47,760 nt of DNA from Peribacillus faecalis (GTDB lineage Bacteria > Bacillota > Bacilli > Bacillales > DSM-1321), in contig NZ_JACXSI010000029.1 in the NCBI RefSeq assembly GCF_014712675.1, forward strand, positions 1 through 47,760. Direction: 5' to 3'. Made by a program: the position numbers and the translations under genes. The notes beneath the pieces are model-generated. The model saw nothing but the letters and a program-made list of their open reading frames with translations, had not been told where the DNA came from and made no database searches. Within the stretch, counting starts at the first letter, position 1. Each line of letters starts with the position of its first letter. Of the stretch, positions 31,248 to 38,494 are shown one piece after another.

Positions 31248-31562
31248 ATGGGGTATATATGGCTATCAATTGCAATCGTGTCTGAGGTCTTCGGCAGTTC
31301 TATGCTGAAACTGACAGACGGTTTTAAACGATTTTTTCCTACGCTTGGTGTGGTGGTCGGTTATGCGATTGCATTTTACGCATTGTCGCTCTCATTAGAA
31401 GAGCTGCCTTTAGGAGCGGTGTATGCGATTTGGGCAGGTGTCGGGACGGCATTAACGGCGCTTGTCGGCGTTATTTTTTATAAAGAAGGCATCAATTTTA
31501 AAAAAACGGTTGGTATTTTAATGGTCATTGGCGGCATTGTGCTGTTGAACAGCGGGATTTAG
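31248..31562 (+). CDS. SMR-family efflux subunit, EbrA/EbrB-like (first of pair)
   Basis: 104 residues, four transmembrane helices, small multidrug resistance family. The essential membrane glutamate is in helix 1 (WLSIAIVSEVFGSSMLKLTD), and PLGAVYAIWAGVGTALTALV is the family's helix 3 block. The ATG at 31248 follows AAATGGAGG; the frame is open further upstream to 31188. Eight bases separate it from a second SMR gene, and such pairs (EbrAB, YkkCD type) form heterodimeric exporters of cationic compounds or guanidinium-like substrates. Confidence 0.9.
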   Translation: MGYIWLSIAIVSEVFGSSMLKLTDGFKRFFPTLGVVVGYAIAFYALSLSLEELPLGAVYAIWAGVGTALTALVGVIFYKEGINFKKTVGILMVIGGIVLLNSGI

Positions 31563-31570
31563 GGGGATCT

Positions 31571-31921
31571 ATGAAAGGGTATATTTTTTTAAGTGTTTCA
31601 ATTTTGACGGAAATAATTGGTACAATTTGTTTGAAGCTTTCCGATGGATTTACCGTCTTGCTTCCATCCGTTATTGTTGTTCTAGGATACGCTATAGCGT
31701 TTTACATGCTTGGTCAGGCAGTGAAATACATGCCGCTTAGTTTAGCTTATGCGATTTGGTCAGGCATTGGAACAGCCGTTACCGTTGTGATCGGCATCCT
31801 GATTTTTGATGATCCTTTCAGCCTCGGGGTCGCAATCGGAATCGGTCTGATTATTTTAGGCATTGTTTTCATGAATTCCAATGGAACAGAAGTTGCGGAA
31901 CAAGAGGGAGAAGGTTACTAA
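31571..31921 (+). CDS. SMR-family efflux subunit (second of pair)
   Basis: 116 residues, four helices. Helix 1 carries the conserved glutamate (FLSVSILTEIIGTICLKLSD), helix 3 MPLSLAYAIWSGIGTAVTVV. It has a short acidic C-terminal tail (TEVAEQEGEGY), a length difference typical of paired SMR proteins, which insert in opposite orientations. RBS AGGGGGATCT. It forms an operon with the preceding gene and is followed by a terminator. Confidence 0.9.
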   Translation: MKGYIFLSVSILTEIIGTICLKLSDGFTVLLPSVIVVLGYAIAFYMLGQAVKYMPLSLAYAIWSGIGTAVTVVIGILIFDDPFSLGVAIGIGLIILGIVFMNSNGTEVAEQEGEGY

Positions 31922-31936
31922 ACTTCATAAATATCA

Positions 31937-31967
31937 AAAGTACCTCCCGAAAATTGAGAGGTACTTT
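31937..31967 (+). terminator. Terminator of the SMR pair
   Basis: AAAGTACCTC (31937-31946) and GAGGTACTTT (31958-31967) form a perfect 10-bp stem. Its right part overlaps the -35 (TTGAGA) of the next RNA element. Confidence 0.8.
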
Positions 31968-31982
31968 CTAAGAAAGTATAAA
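31954..31982 (+). promoter_or_regulatory. Sigma-A promoter in front of RNA element copy b
   Basis: TTGAGA (31954-31959), exactly 17 bp, TATAAA (31977-31982). Start expected near 31990, where the conserved 5' block of the element begins. No coding frame follows on this strand. Confidence 0.6.
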
Positions 31983-31989
31983 ACATAGA

Positions 31990-32234
31990 ACTTGGATAGC
32001 TGTCTAACCTTACACCTGCCATGCTTGGAGGCCTACAGGATGTTGGTCATATCGGCGAAGACATGCGGACGTAGCGCTCTTAGTCGCTGTTCCTTACTTA
32101 CAGGTCGCTTCCGCTTTTCGGTTCCCGCATGGCTCCTTTTTGTTTATATATCTTAAGAAAGCGCTTATCTTAAGTTTACTGCAAATCTTGAGTAAGAGCC
32201 TCACCAACAAGGACCGGTGACGGTTTTTGTTGGT
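31990..32234 (+). ncRNA. Dispersed RNA element, copy b (long form)
   Basis: It carries the shared 5' block (GATAGCTGTCTAACCTTACA, CCTGCCATGC), an approximately 100-nt variable insert between CCATGC and GCATGG, then GGCTCCTTTTTG, the block CTGCAAATCTTGAGTAAG and the terminator CCAACAAGGACCG/CGGTTTTTGTTGG (32204-32233). TCCTTTTTGTT (32134-32144) can pair imperfectly with AACAAGGA (32206-32213), competing with the terminator. It is convergent with an MFS gene whose stop lies at the terminator's end. Confidence 0.6.
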
Positions 32235-33427
32235 TATTTCCAGTCGAATCGGATTGATTTTGCTTTCAAAAGAACGAACCAGACAACAACCGTCAAGGCT
32301 ATAAAGATAAACATTGTTGTAGCCAGTCCGCCTGTGTAGCTGCTCCAGCCGAGTGAGCCTACAATCATGCCGATGCTGCCGACAACGGTAAAGCCAAAGT
32401 TCATCACAGAAGAGGCGGCGCCGACATCGGTTTTTGTAGCGGATAGTAATAAATCGGATATCATCGGACGGAAGTAAGTCGCGACAATTGAATAGATTAC
32501 GTATGATAAAAAGAAAATGATAGGACCGGCATTTCCGACTGTGAAGATCAGCAGAGCTGAAATAACCGATACAATAATCCCGACATTAATGATCTTTTTC
32601 ACAGAACCGGCACCAAATCTCATATACATAATAGGGCCTAAAATAGCCGCTGCCGAGTTAAGAGCGAAATATATGCTGAATGTCGTTTCTGAGACACCGA
32701 AACCATCTATATAGATATAGGAAGCGATGGCTAAGTACGCCATATACGGTGCTGCGATTAATGCTCCAACCATTAATAGACTGGTGAAATTGGCGTTTGC
32801 AGCGATTTTTCCTAAGCCTGAAATAGATTGCAGCGTACTGTTTTGTGTACGTTTTTCGATAGGCAATGTTTCTTGCAATAAGCATGCTCCAATTAGCGAG
32901 ATGCCGGTTAAAGCTGCCAAGGCAATGAAAGTCATTTCCCAATCAGCATATTTCAGTATCAGAGCTCCCAGTAGCGGTGCCATCATTGGTGCAAGCAATC
33001 CGAATGCTTGGGTTACCGATAAAACTTTCGACATTTCTTTACCTGCAAAGCTGTCTTTAATTAGTGCTGTCGCAATCGCTATCATTCCACCGGCACCGAA
33101 TGCCGAAAGTGCCCGAAAAATGATTAAAAGACTGATTGTAGGAGCGAACGCACAAATAGCACTGAAAATTAGCGATATTGAGATGCTGGTAATTAAAATC
33201 GGCTTGCGACCGTACTTATCGCTCATCGGCCCTAAAAATAAAATACCGATGGCCATAAAGACGAAGAAAATGGTCATTGTCAGGCTCATGAGTGTAGAGC
33301 TTGTTTGAAAGTATGTTGTCATTTCAGGAAGGGCTGGCATATATAAATCCGTCGATAATGGAGGAATCATTGATAAAATAGTAATCAATGCGATCAAGCC
33401 AGTGTTCTTTAAATATTTTTGTTGCAT
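32234..33427 (-). CDS. MFS multidrug exporter, Bcr/CflA type
   Basis: 397 residues with 12 hydrophobic segments and Bcr/CflA features: an N-terminal STDLYMPALPEM motif, GPMSDKYGRKPILITSISIS in loop 2-3, RALSAFGAGGMIAIATALIK, and the TM5 stretch GLLAPMMAPLLGALI. It likely exports bicyclomycin, chloramphenicol or other drugs. The ATG follows AAAGGAG. It lies 41 bp downstream of a MarR gene on the same strand and is probably co-transcribed and derepressed with it. Its stop abuts RNA element copy b on the other strand. Confidence 0.9.
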   Translation of the reverse strand: MQQKYLKNTGLIALITILSMIPPLSTDLYMPALPEMTTYFQTSSTLMSLTMTIFFVFMAIGILFLGPMSDKYGRKPILITSISISLIFSAICAFAPTISLLIIFRALSAFGAGGMIAIATALIKDSFAGKEMSKVLSVTQAFGLLAPMMAPLLGALILKYADWEMTFIALAALTGISLIGACLLQETLPIEKRTQNSTLQSISGLGKIAANANFTSLLMVGALIAAPYMAYLAIASYIYIDGFGVSETTFSIYFALNSAAAILGPIMYMRFGAGSVKKIINVGIIVSVISALLIFTVGNAGPIIFFLSYVIYSIVATYFRPMISDLLLSATKTDVGAASSVMNFGFTVVGSIGMIVGSLGWSSYTGGLATTMFIFIALTVVVWFVLLKAKSIRFDWK

Positions 33428-33468
33428 AAATTAACTCCTTTTATACTACTTCAGCTATATGAGAAGGA

Positions 33469-33912
33469 CTACACATGACGTAAAGCATTTTTTGCCATCC
33501 GTTCCATAAGTGGCGCTAGTGTATTGATTTCTTCTTCTGAAAAACCATCTAATAACATTTTCTCGATTTGCCGGATGCTGGAGTAAATCCCTTCCACTGT
33601 TTCTAACGCGGTATCAGTCAACTGAATGATACGAGCTCTCGAATCTTCAGGATCGATACTTCGAACGATAAAATTCTTCTTTTCCAAACGGTTCAATAAT
33701 CCTGTAACTGTAGGGTTTGTATAATTTAATGCCCGTTCAATATCGCGCTGGTGGAACAGTTTTTCCGGTTCGTGCAAAAGCAGCATAATTACATCTGCTT
33801 GACTGGGTGTCAGATCAATCTGCTTCAAATGTTCGTCTCCAATCCGTTTGGCAAGATGGTCAATCATCTTTAAGTGCGTTAGCACAATCGGATTTTTATG
33901 GGAATTAGCCAT
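33469..33912 (-). CDS. MarR-family regulator
   Basis: 147 residues from ATG 33912, which has GAGGG six bases upstream; longer starts to 33936 lack an RBS. The winged helix is clear: LTPSQADVIMLLLHEPEKLF, HQRDIERALNYTNPTVTGLL, NRLEKKNFIVRSIDPEDSRA. It is likely a ligand- or oxidant-released repressor of itself and the MFS gene. No cysteine is present in the reading, so an OhrR-type thiol switch is unlikely. A perfect palindrome in its promoter is the expected operator. Confidence 0.9.
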   Translation of the reverse strand: MANSHKNPIVLTHLKMIDHLAKRIGDEHLKQIDLTPSQADVIMLLLHEPEKLFHQRDIERALNYTNPTVTGLLNRLEKKNFIVRSIDPEDSRARIIQLTDTALETVEGIYSSIRQIEKMLLDGFSEEEINTLAPLMERMAKNALRHV

Positions 33913-33947
33913 GTTCATCCCTCGCTTTATAGTCATTAATATTAATA

Positions 33948-33973
33948 ATATAGCGCGCTATATATATGGTCAA
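33948..33973 (-). promoter_or_regulatory. MarR operon promoter with 16-bp palindromic operator
   Basis: On the minus strand TTGACC (33973-33968), 17-bp spacer, TATTAT (33950-33945). The perfect palindrome ATATAGCGCGCTATAT (33948-33963) fills the spacer, where a bound MarR dimer would block RNA polymerase. Confidence 0.75.
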
Positions 33974-34166
33974 TATGTGGTAAAAATTAGCCGGCAACAA
34001 TATTGTGCCAGCTGAAAATCTCTTACTCAGAAAATGCTTTGGAATATTGAACGACACCTTGCACATCGGCAAGTGCATTGTCAAATGCTTGTTAACAAAT
34101 AGAAATTGTCTTGTGATAAGTGTATAGTTTTAAGGAGATAAGTGAAACAGAAAGAAGGAATAAAAA

Positions 34167-35132
34167 GTGTTGAACAGAGTAAATGGGTGGATGCAGAGAT
34201 GGATGCCTATTTTAACGCCAACCAGCTTGATTATTGGTGTAATGCTTGAAGATGTAGGCCATCAGCTTCTATTTTTAGTTCCTTGGTTATTTGCATTTAT
34301 GACGTTTGCAAGTAGCCTTGGCATGAATTTCAGTGATGCGAAAAGTTTTTCGAAATATCCGAGGACAATATTGTTCTGTATCGCCTTTTTACATATCATT
34401 ATGCCTATTTGGGCGTATTTTTTATCGACTGTCATTTTTGACGACCATTTACTGATTATTGGCTATATTATTTCTGTAGCTGTACCGACAGGCGTTACCA
34501 GTATTATATGGGTCAGCATATGTAAAGGCAACTTGCCGCTCGGGTTATCGATTGTCTTGATTGACACACTGCTTTCTCCAATAATAATGCCCGCTCTACT
34601 GCATATTGTTGCAGGAGAGAAGATTGCAATTGATACAGCCTCATTGATTTTGAACTTAGTATGGATGGTTGTACTGCCGTCGGTACTGGGCGTTGTATTG
34701 AACGAGCTGACGAAAGGAACGATACAACAGACTCTCGGGAAAAAACTTTCGCCTTTTTCTAAACTGTGTCTTTTCGGGGTTGTGATGATCAACAGCAGCG
34801 CAATTGCCCCTTATTTGCAAAACATAACATGGGAGCTGGCGGCTGTCATTGTTGTTGTATTTATTTTGGCAGCATCAGGCTATTTAATTGCCTTTGTGCT
34901 TGGTCATTTTATTTGGAAAGATTTCAAGCTTGTAACAACGCTGGTATTTGTCGGGGGCATGCGCAACATTGCCGTCGGGGTTATTGTTGCCACAACATAT
35001 TTTCCGGCGAAGGTCGCGATGCCGGTGGTATTCGGTATGCTATTTCAGCAAGTGTTAGCTTCCTTGTTTAGTAAAGTCTTAGAAAGATATGAGCTGCGCT
35101 ACAAGCCGGAACTTCAATCAACTGCAGTATAA
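34167..35132 (+). CDS. Bile acid:sodium symporter (BASS) family transporter
   Basis: 321 residues with nine or ten hydrophobic segments. Family blocks are visible: FAFMTFASSLGMNFSDAKSF, YIISVAVPTGVTSIIWVSIC (the crossing helix), and VFVGGMRNIAVGVIVATTYF. Bacterial BASS proteins move organic anions such as pantoate or keto acids; the substrate here is unknown. GTG at 34167 follows GAAGGAATAAAAA. A second, stronger RBS AAGGAGATAA with GTG at 34142 opens a different 35-codon frame that overlaps this start, possibly a leader. Confidence 0.85.
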   Translation: MLNRVNGWMQRWMPILTPTSLIIGVMLEDVGHQLLFLVPWLFAFMTFASSLGMNFSDAKSFSKYPRTILFCIAFLHIIMPIWAYFLSTVIFDDHLLIIGYIISVAVPTGVTSIIWVSICKGNLPLGLSIVLIDTLLSPIIMPALLHIVAGEKIAIDTASLILNLVWMVVLPSVLGVVLNELTKGTIQQTLGKKLSPFSKLCLFGVVMINSSAIAPYLQNITWELAAVIVVVFILAASGYLIAFVLGHFIWKDFKLVTTLVFVGGMRNIAVGVIVATTYFPAKVAMPVVFGMLFQQVLASLFSKVLERYELRYKPELQSTAV

Positions 35133-35150
35133 GTATTTAGAATATCCAAT

Positions 35151-35191
35151 AGAGCACAGCGGAGCATTTGCCTGCTGTGCTCTGTTTTTTT
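35151..35191 (+). terminator. Terminator of the BASS gene
   Basis: AGAGCACAGC (35151-35160) and GCTGTGCTCT (35174-35183) form a 10-bp stem followed by a run of seven T. Confidence 0.9.
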
Positions 35192-35341
35192 GATTGGAAG
35201 ATGAATGGTAAATATGTCGGTGTAAAAACTTTATGGGTAAAGAAAGTGTCAGTGCGTTTGCATAAATAGCTTTTTATTAAAGGTAAGTGTAAGAAAGTGG
35301 AGAAATAATAAACTATTGAATATATAAGGGAGGTCGAAGTA

Positions 35342-35707
35342 ATGGGACAAGTATGCGTCATTAGTATTTATGTGCCGGATATAGCTCGGGCAATCGATTT
35401 TTATGAAAATGTATTGGGATTTACAGTTGAAAAGCGATATGGAGAAAAAATTGTCATGCTAAATAATGGTGATTTGCCGTTAATTCTCGAAGAGTCGCAC
35501 GCATCGGAATGCAATCCGGAGAGCAAGCCTGCCGGTGTTGTTTTAGCTCTGAAAACAGATAATATCTTTCAAACTGTGAATCTGCTAAAAGAACATGAGG
35601 TTAAATTTATCGTTGAAGAGCCGACCGATTGCCCTCCAGGCAAGTTTATCAGTTTCAAGGATCCTTTCGGGAATGTACTGGAGTATATACAGTTTCAAGT
35701 ATCATGA
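35342..35707 (+). CDS. VOC-superfamily (glyoxalase-like) protein
   Basis: 121 residues with one VOC repeat pair: VCVISIYVPDIARAIDFYEN at the start, NNGDLPLILEE in the middle, and the C-terminal FISFKDPFGNVLEYIQF with the usual metal-ligand Glu. Likely a glyoxalase/dioxygenase-like enzyme or resistance protein; no substrate can be given. The ATG follows GGGAGGTCGAAGTA. The last 53 bases overlap a convergent small membrane protein frame. Confidence 0.87.
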   Translation: MGQVCVISIYVPDIARAIDFYENVLGFTVEKRYGEKIVMLNNGDLPLILEESHASECNPESKPAGVVLALKTDNIFQTVNLLKEHEVKFIVEEPTDCPPGKFISFKDPFGNVLEYIQFQVS

Positions 35708-35930
35708 ACTTTTTATAAGTTGAAACAGCTCTCTGGAAAAAATATATGCACCAGTATAGCATAAACAGTCCAAGTATAAGCCAAATGACCATACCGGTAT
35801 AATTAATATGCAGATAGACGCTAAAGGAATAGGTCCAGCTCATTATCGTTGTATATAATTCTCTGAGACTGAAGAGGGTGAAATTGAAGAAACCTATAAT
35901 CAAACCTGCAGAATCATTATTTTTTCTCAT
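35655..35930 (-). CDS. Small membrane protein, unknown
   Basis: 91 residues, ATG behind CGGAG. Two hydrophobic stretches (GLIIGFFNFTLFSLRELY; MVIWLILGLFMLYWCIYFFQ) and a basic C-terminus. Not recognised. It is convergent with, and overlaps by 53 bp, the VOC gene, so its C-terminal 17 residues are read antisense to that gene. The RBS and hydrophobic pattern support it, but it could be spurious. Confidence 0.5.
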   Translation of the reverse strand: MRKNNDSAGLIIGFFNFTLFSLRELYTTIMSWTYSFSVYLHINYTGMVIWLILGLFMLYWCIYFFQRAVSTYKKFMILETVYTPVHSRKDP

Positions 35931-35960
35931 ATCGCTCCGTTCTACTTTAGATATTAATAG

Positions 35961-35991
35961 ACAGCACCTTAAATTATTGGGTGCTGTTTTA
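35961..35991. terminator. Hairpin terminator
   Basis: ACAGCACC (35961-35968) and GGTGCTGT (35980-35987) form an 8-bp stem with a T run on the plus strand. It lies immediately beyond the stop of the UgtP-like gene and may serve plus-strand read-through. Confidence 0.65.
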
Positions 35992-37086
35992 TTTCGTTAC
36001 TTCTTTTAATTGTGATTGCTGAATGCTGAATAAAATATCTTCGATCTGTTGGTTGTTCCATTCTTTTTTTAGATGGCGCATATTGGAACGGAATGCATTC
36101 AATGTTTTTTCATCATTCAGCAGCTTATCAATATGCTTAAGATTTTCTTCATGATTTTGGTCGAGTACTTCACCAATGTGATGATCAACAATGAAATGCT
36201 GATTTTTTATCTCCTGAGCTAATGAAGGTTCAAATGTCAGAATCGGAACTTCGGAATAAATCGATTCAAATAATGTTATTCCGCCGGGCTTGGATATAAT
36301 TAAGTCGGCTTTTTTCATATAATCATAAACTTTGTCGGTATAGCCGATAACTTGAATATGCTCGAACTTTCCTTGCAACTTCTGAACAAGTTTTTCGTTA
36401 TGGCCGGCAAGAATGGTTGTTTCAACGTTAGGCAGTTCATTCAAATGTCTATAAAAAGATTGTCTTTTCGGAAGCATTCCGAGCCCGCCGCCCATAATAA
36501 GCAAATGCTTGCAGGAAGAATCGGGATGCAGATGGTCGGCTGTAAATTCTTCCCGGACCGGAATTCCGTTAATATAAATACTTTTTGAATCAATTCCTTT
36601 TTCAACAAGTTCCTTTTTGACAGAAGGTGTAGCGACTAAATAGTAGTCCGTATAAGGATTGATCCATGAAGGATGGTCGGTTATGTCAGTTATGCATGTA
36701 ATGAAAGGAATCGAATGATTATATGCCGCTTTATAGGTTGATACGATTTGAGAGCTGATTGAACAGGTCGAAATAATCACATCCGGCTTAAAATCAGATA
36801 CTAGCACATCCATTTTTGTTAAAAAGCGTTCAGGAACAAGCGGCTTGAAATTAACCTCTTTTTTTTCGCTGTAATTATAAAGGAAGTTATATATTTTGCT
36901 GCCTTTATTTACGAATAGGTCATAGGCACGGTAAATTTTTTTATAGTAGTCAGGCAGCATGTATTCACAAATATCGTTAATTTGAATGATGGCATCTGAA
37001 AACTGCGACTGAATTTGCTCTTTCAACGATAAAGAAGCGGAATAATGTCCGCCGCCGAGCTTAATAGTCATAATTAAAATTCTCAT
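35989..37086 (-). CDS. GT28-type glycosyltransferase (UgtP/MGDG synthase-like)
   Basis: 365 residues of the GT-B fold MGDG synthase/UgtP group, which add glucose or galactose to diacylglycerol at the membrane face. The N-terminus ILIMTIKLGGGHYSASLSLK shows the G-GGH loop, DICEYMLPDYYKKIYRAYD follows, and the C-terminal nucleotide-sugar site is DLIISKPGGITLFESIYSEV. The ATG at 37086 follows GGAAGGATG and overlaps the acyltransferase stop by four bases, so the two genes are coupled. Its partner suggests a glycolipid product; UgtP in Bacillus makes the lipoteichoic acid anchor. Confidence 0.85.
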   Translation of the reverse strand: MRILIMTIKLGGGHYSASLSLKEQIQSQFSDAIIQINDICEYMLPDYYKKIYRAYDLFVNKGSKIYNFLYNYSEKKEVNFKPLVPERFLTKMDVLVSDFKPDVIISTCSISSQIVSTYKAAYNHSIPFITCITDITDHPSWINPYTDYYLVATPSVKKELVEKGIDSKSIYINGIPVREEFTADHLHPDSSCKHLLIMGGGLGMLPKRQSFYRHLNELPNVETTILAGHNEKLVQKLQGKFEHIQVIGYTDKVYDYMKKADLIISKPGGITLFESIYSEVPILTFEPSLAQEIKNQHFIVDHHIGEVLDQNHEENLKHIDKLLNDEKTLNAFRSNMRHLKKEWNNQQIEDILFSIQQSQLKEVTK

Positions 37087-37808
37087 TTGGCAACATCCTT
37101 CCTGCAATTTGAAGTTAATCCATCCCCGCACTTATATGCTAATTGTGTTAAGCTGCTTCGCAATGCCTCTTTCACTCGTTCTTGTTCGATTTTAAAATCG
37201 ACGCCATCTTGAAATGTAACCGGATTTCCATGCACAATTTTTTGTTGGGATTTGCTTGCAAATACAGGCACAAAAACAAGATGCTTTTTTGTTTTCTTAT
37301 AGTAATATTTTTCGAGATGCAAGAAACCGGGATCAATTTCCCCAATTAAGGCTGAGCGATTGTCATAATGAACATCCGGGAAAATTAAAACATTGTCGCC
37401 CTTGACTAGCGCATCGACACTTTGCCGGAACGTTTTTACAATCTCGCGCGATCCCCGGTAAACCGGAATCGCATTCGCAGACCGGACGAGTGCCGAAATA
37501 ATATAAGAAAGCGGCAGGCAAATGATAAGTGCCGCTTTTTTATTCCAGCCGAAACGTTGAACAAAAGGATATTGAATGATTTGTCGGCAGCACGTCTGCT
37601 GTTCGCAGAAGACGGAAAGCGCCCAAATATGAATCGGTTTTTTAGTCCATAGCATAATCGACAGGGGTCCGCGAAAGCGTTCATGATGTGAGACATAGAC
37701 GATAGAATGGGCTTCTTGGTCCGCATTTTCCGGCTGATACCTCGGATAGAAAAGTCGCGTGATTGTCCGAAATATACGATATGATTTTCCGTAAAAGTTG
37801 TCTGGCAT
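37083..37808 (-). CDS. PlsC-like acyltransferase with altered HX4D motif
   Basis: 241 residues resembling lysophospholipid/1-acylglycerol-3-phosphate acyltransferases. The usual blocks can be traced: IVYVSHHERFRGPLSIMLWT (motif I region), AIPVYRGSREIVKTFRQSVD (motif II) and VLIFPDVHYDNRSALIGEID (motif III, normally FPEGxRS). The catalytic HX4D is not intact: His41 and His42 are followed five residues later by Arg46 and Gly47. It may have another activity or be a divergent subfamily. It is translationally coupled to the UgtP-like gene, pointing to membrane glycolipid synthesis. Confidence 0.75.
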   Translation of the reverse strand: MPDNFYGKSYRIFRTITRLFYPRYQPENADQEAHSIVYVSHHERFRGPLSIMLWTKKPIHIWALSVFCEQQTCCRQIIQYPFVQRFGWNKKAALIICLPLSYIISALVRSANAIPVYRGSREIVKTFRQSVDALVKGDNVLIFPDVHYDNRSALIGEIDPGFLHLEKYYYKKTKKHLVFVPVFASKSQQKIVHGNPVTFQDGVDFKIEQERVKEALRSSLTQLAYKCGDGLTSNCRKDVAK

Positions 37809-37878
37809 ATTTGTACACCTCGCTGCTTATTTATTTCTTAGGCTCTGTTATAGTTCATTGTCGATTTTGACAGATTAC

Positions 37879-38012
37879 GTTGATCCTCGCTGCGGGCGGC
37901 GACTCCTGCTCAGATGAAGCAGGCAGGCCGAGACACCGCAAGAGCGAAAAGCGATGAGGTGGCTTGGCGCCTTGCCTTAGCACGAAAGCGTCCGTCCGTA
38001 GCGGAAATCAAC
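37879..38012. repeat. GTTGAT...ATCAAC intergenic repeat (134 bp)
   Basis: Starts GTTGATCCTCGCTGCGGGCG and ends GCGTCCGTCCGTAGCGG then AAATCAAC. It is GC-richer than its surroundings and matches the interspersed repeat seen in many Bacillales genomes. The 61-bp element at 15029-15089 is a deleted relative. No transposase is linked; it may be a MITE-like or RNA-encoding repeat. Confidence 0.7.
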
Positions 38013-38090
38013 AATATCATTTTACATAGCCATTTCTTAGAAAAGTACATTTTTGAATTACCAAAAGGACCGGTGCCGGTTTTTCTTGTT

Positions 38091-38292
38091 GTCTAACCTT
38101 ACACCTGCCATGCTCGGGCCTAAGCCACCCCACCCAAGAAACCAAAATCAGATATCTTGGGCGGTTTGTCCTAGTCCTCCCGCATGGCTCCTTTTGATTC
38201 GCAACATATACTAAGATGGTAATCATCCGAAAGATGACTGCAATTTTTGAGTATGTGCCTTACCAAAAGGACCGGTGTCGGTTTTTCTTGTT
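38091..38292 (+). ncRNA. Dispersed RNA element, copy c
   Basis: 5' block GTCTAACCTTACACCTGCC, then CCATGC...GCATGG enclosing a 70-nt insert with the internal stem CCCAAGA/TCTTGGG, then GGCTCCTTTTG, a hairpin ATCATC/GATGA(C), the block CTGCAATTTTTGAGTATG and the terminator at 38264-38286. TCCTTTTG (38189-38196) is complementary to CAAAAGGA (38264-38271). Confidence 0.55.
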
Positions 38293-38494
38293 GTCTAACC
38301 TTACACCTGCCATGCTCGGGCCTAAGCCACCCCACCCAAGAAACCAAAACCAGATATCTTGGGCGGTTTGTCCTAGTCCTCCCGCATGGCTCCTTTTGAT
38401 TCGCAACATATACTAAGATGGTAATCATCCGAAAGATGACTGCAATTTTTGAGTAAGTGCCTTACCAAAAGGACCGGTGCCGGTTTTTCTTGTT
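38293..38494 (+). ncRNA. Dispersed RNA element, copy d
   Basis: Same architecture as copy c, with the terminator ending at about 38488. The final 33 bases of the unit are also the antisense of the C-terminal codons of the GT2-GtrA gene. No separate promoter is visible between the tandem copies, so copies c and d may be transcribed together or have an unseen promoter. Confidence 0.5.

Larger units (their letters stand above)
38049..38494 (+). repeat. Tandem array, 2.2 copies of a 202-bp unit
   Basis: The units 38091-38292 and 38293-38494 are almost identical (differences include AAAATCAG/AAAACCAG, GTATGTG/GTAAGTG and GGTGTCGG/GGTGCCGG). A partial copy of the unit's 3' end lies before them at 38049-38090. 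Each unit is a member of the dispersed RNA element family. The last terminator overlaps the 3' end of the minus-strand gene at 38462. Confidence 0.92.

Noticed and set aside
37422-37726. Open frames antisense to, or in other frames of, the acyltransferase gene
   Set aside because: They are shadow frames with no RBS and no family resemblance.
38017-38428. Two similar minus-strand frames in the tandem repeat (about 69 and 85 codons)
   Set aside because: They are the same repeat read twice, lack RBS, and the conservation is explained by the RNA-like structure and recent duplication.
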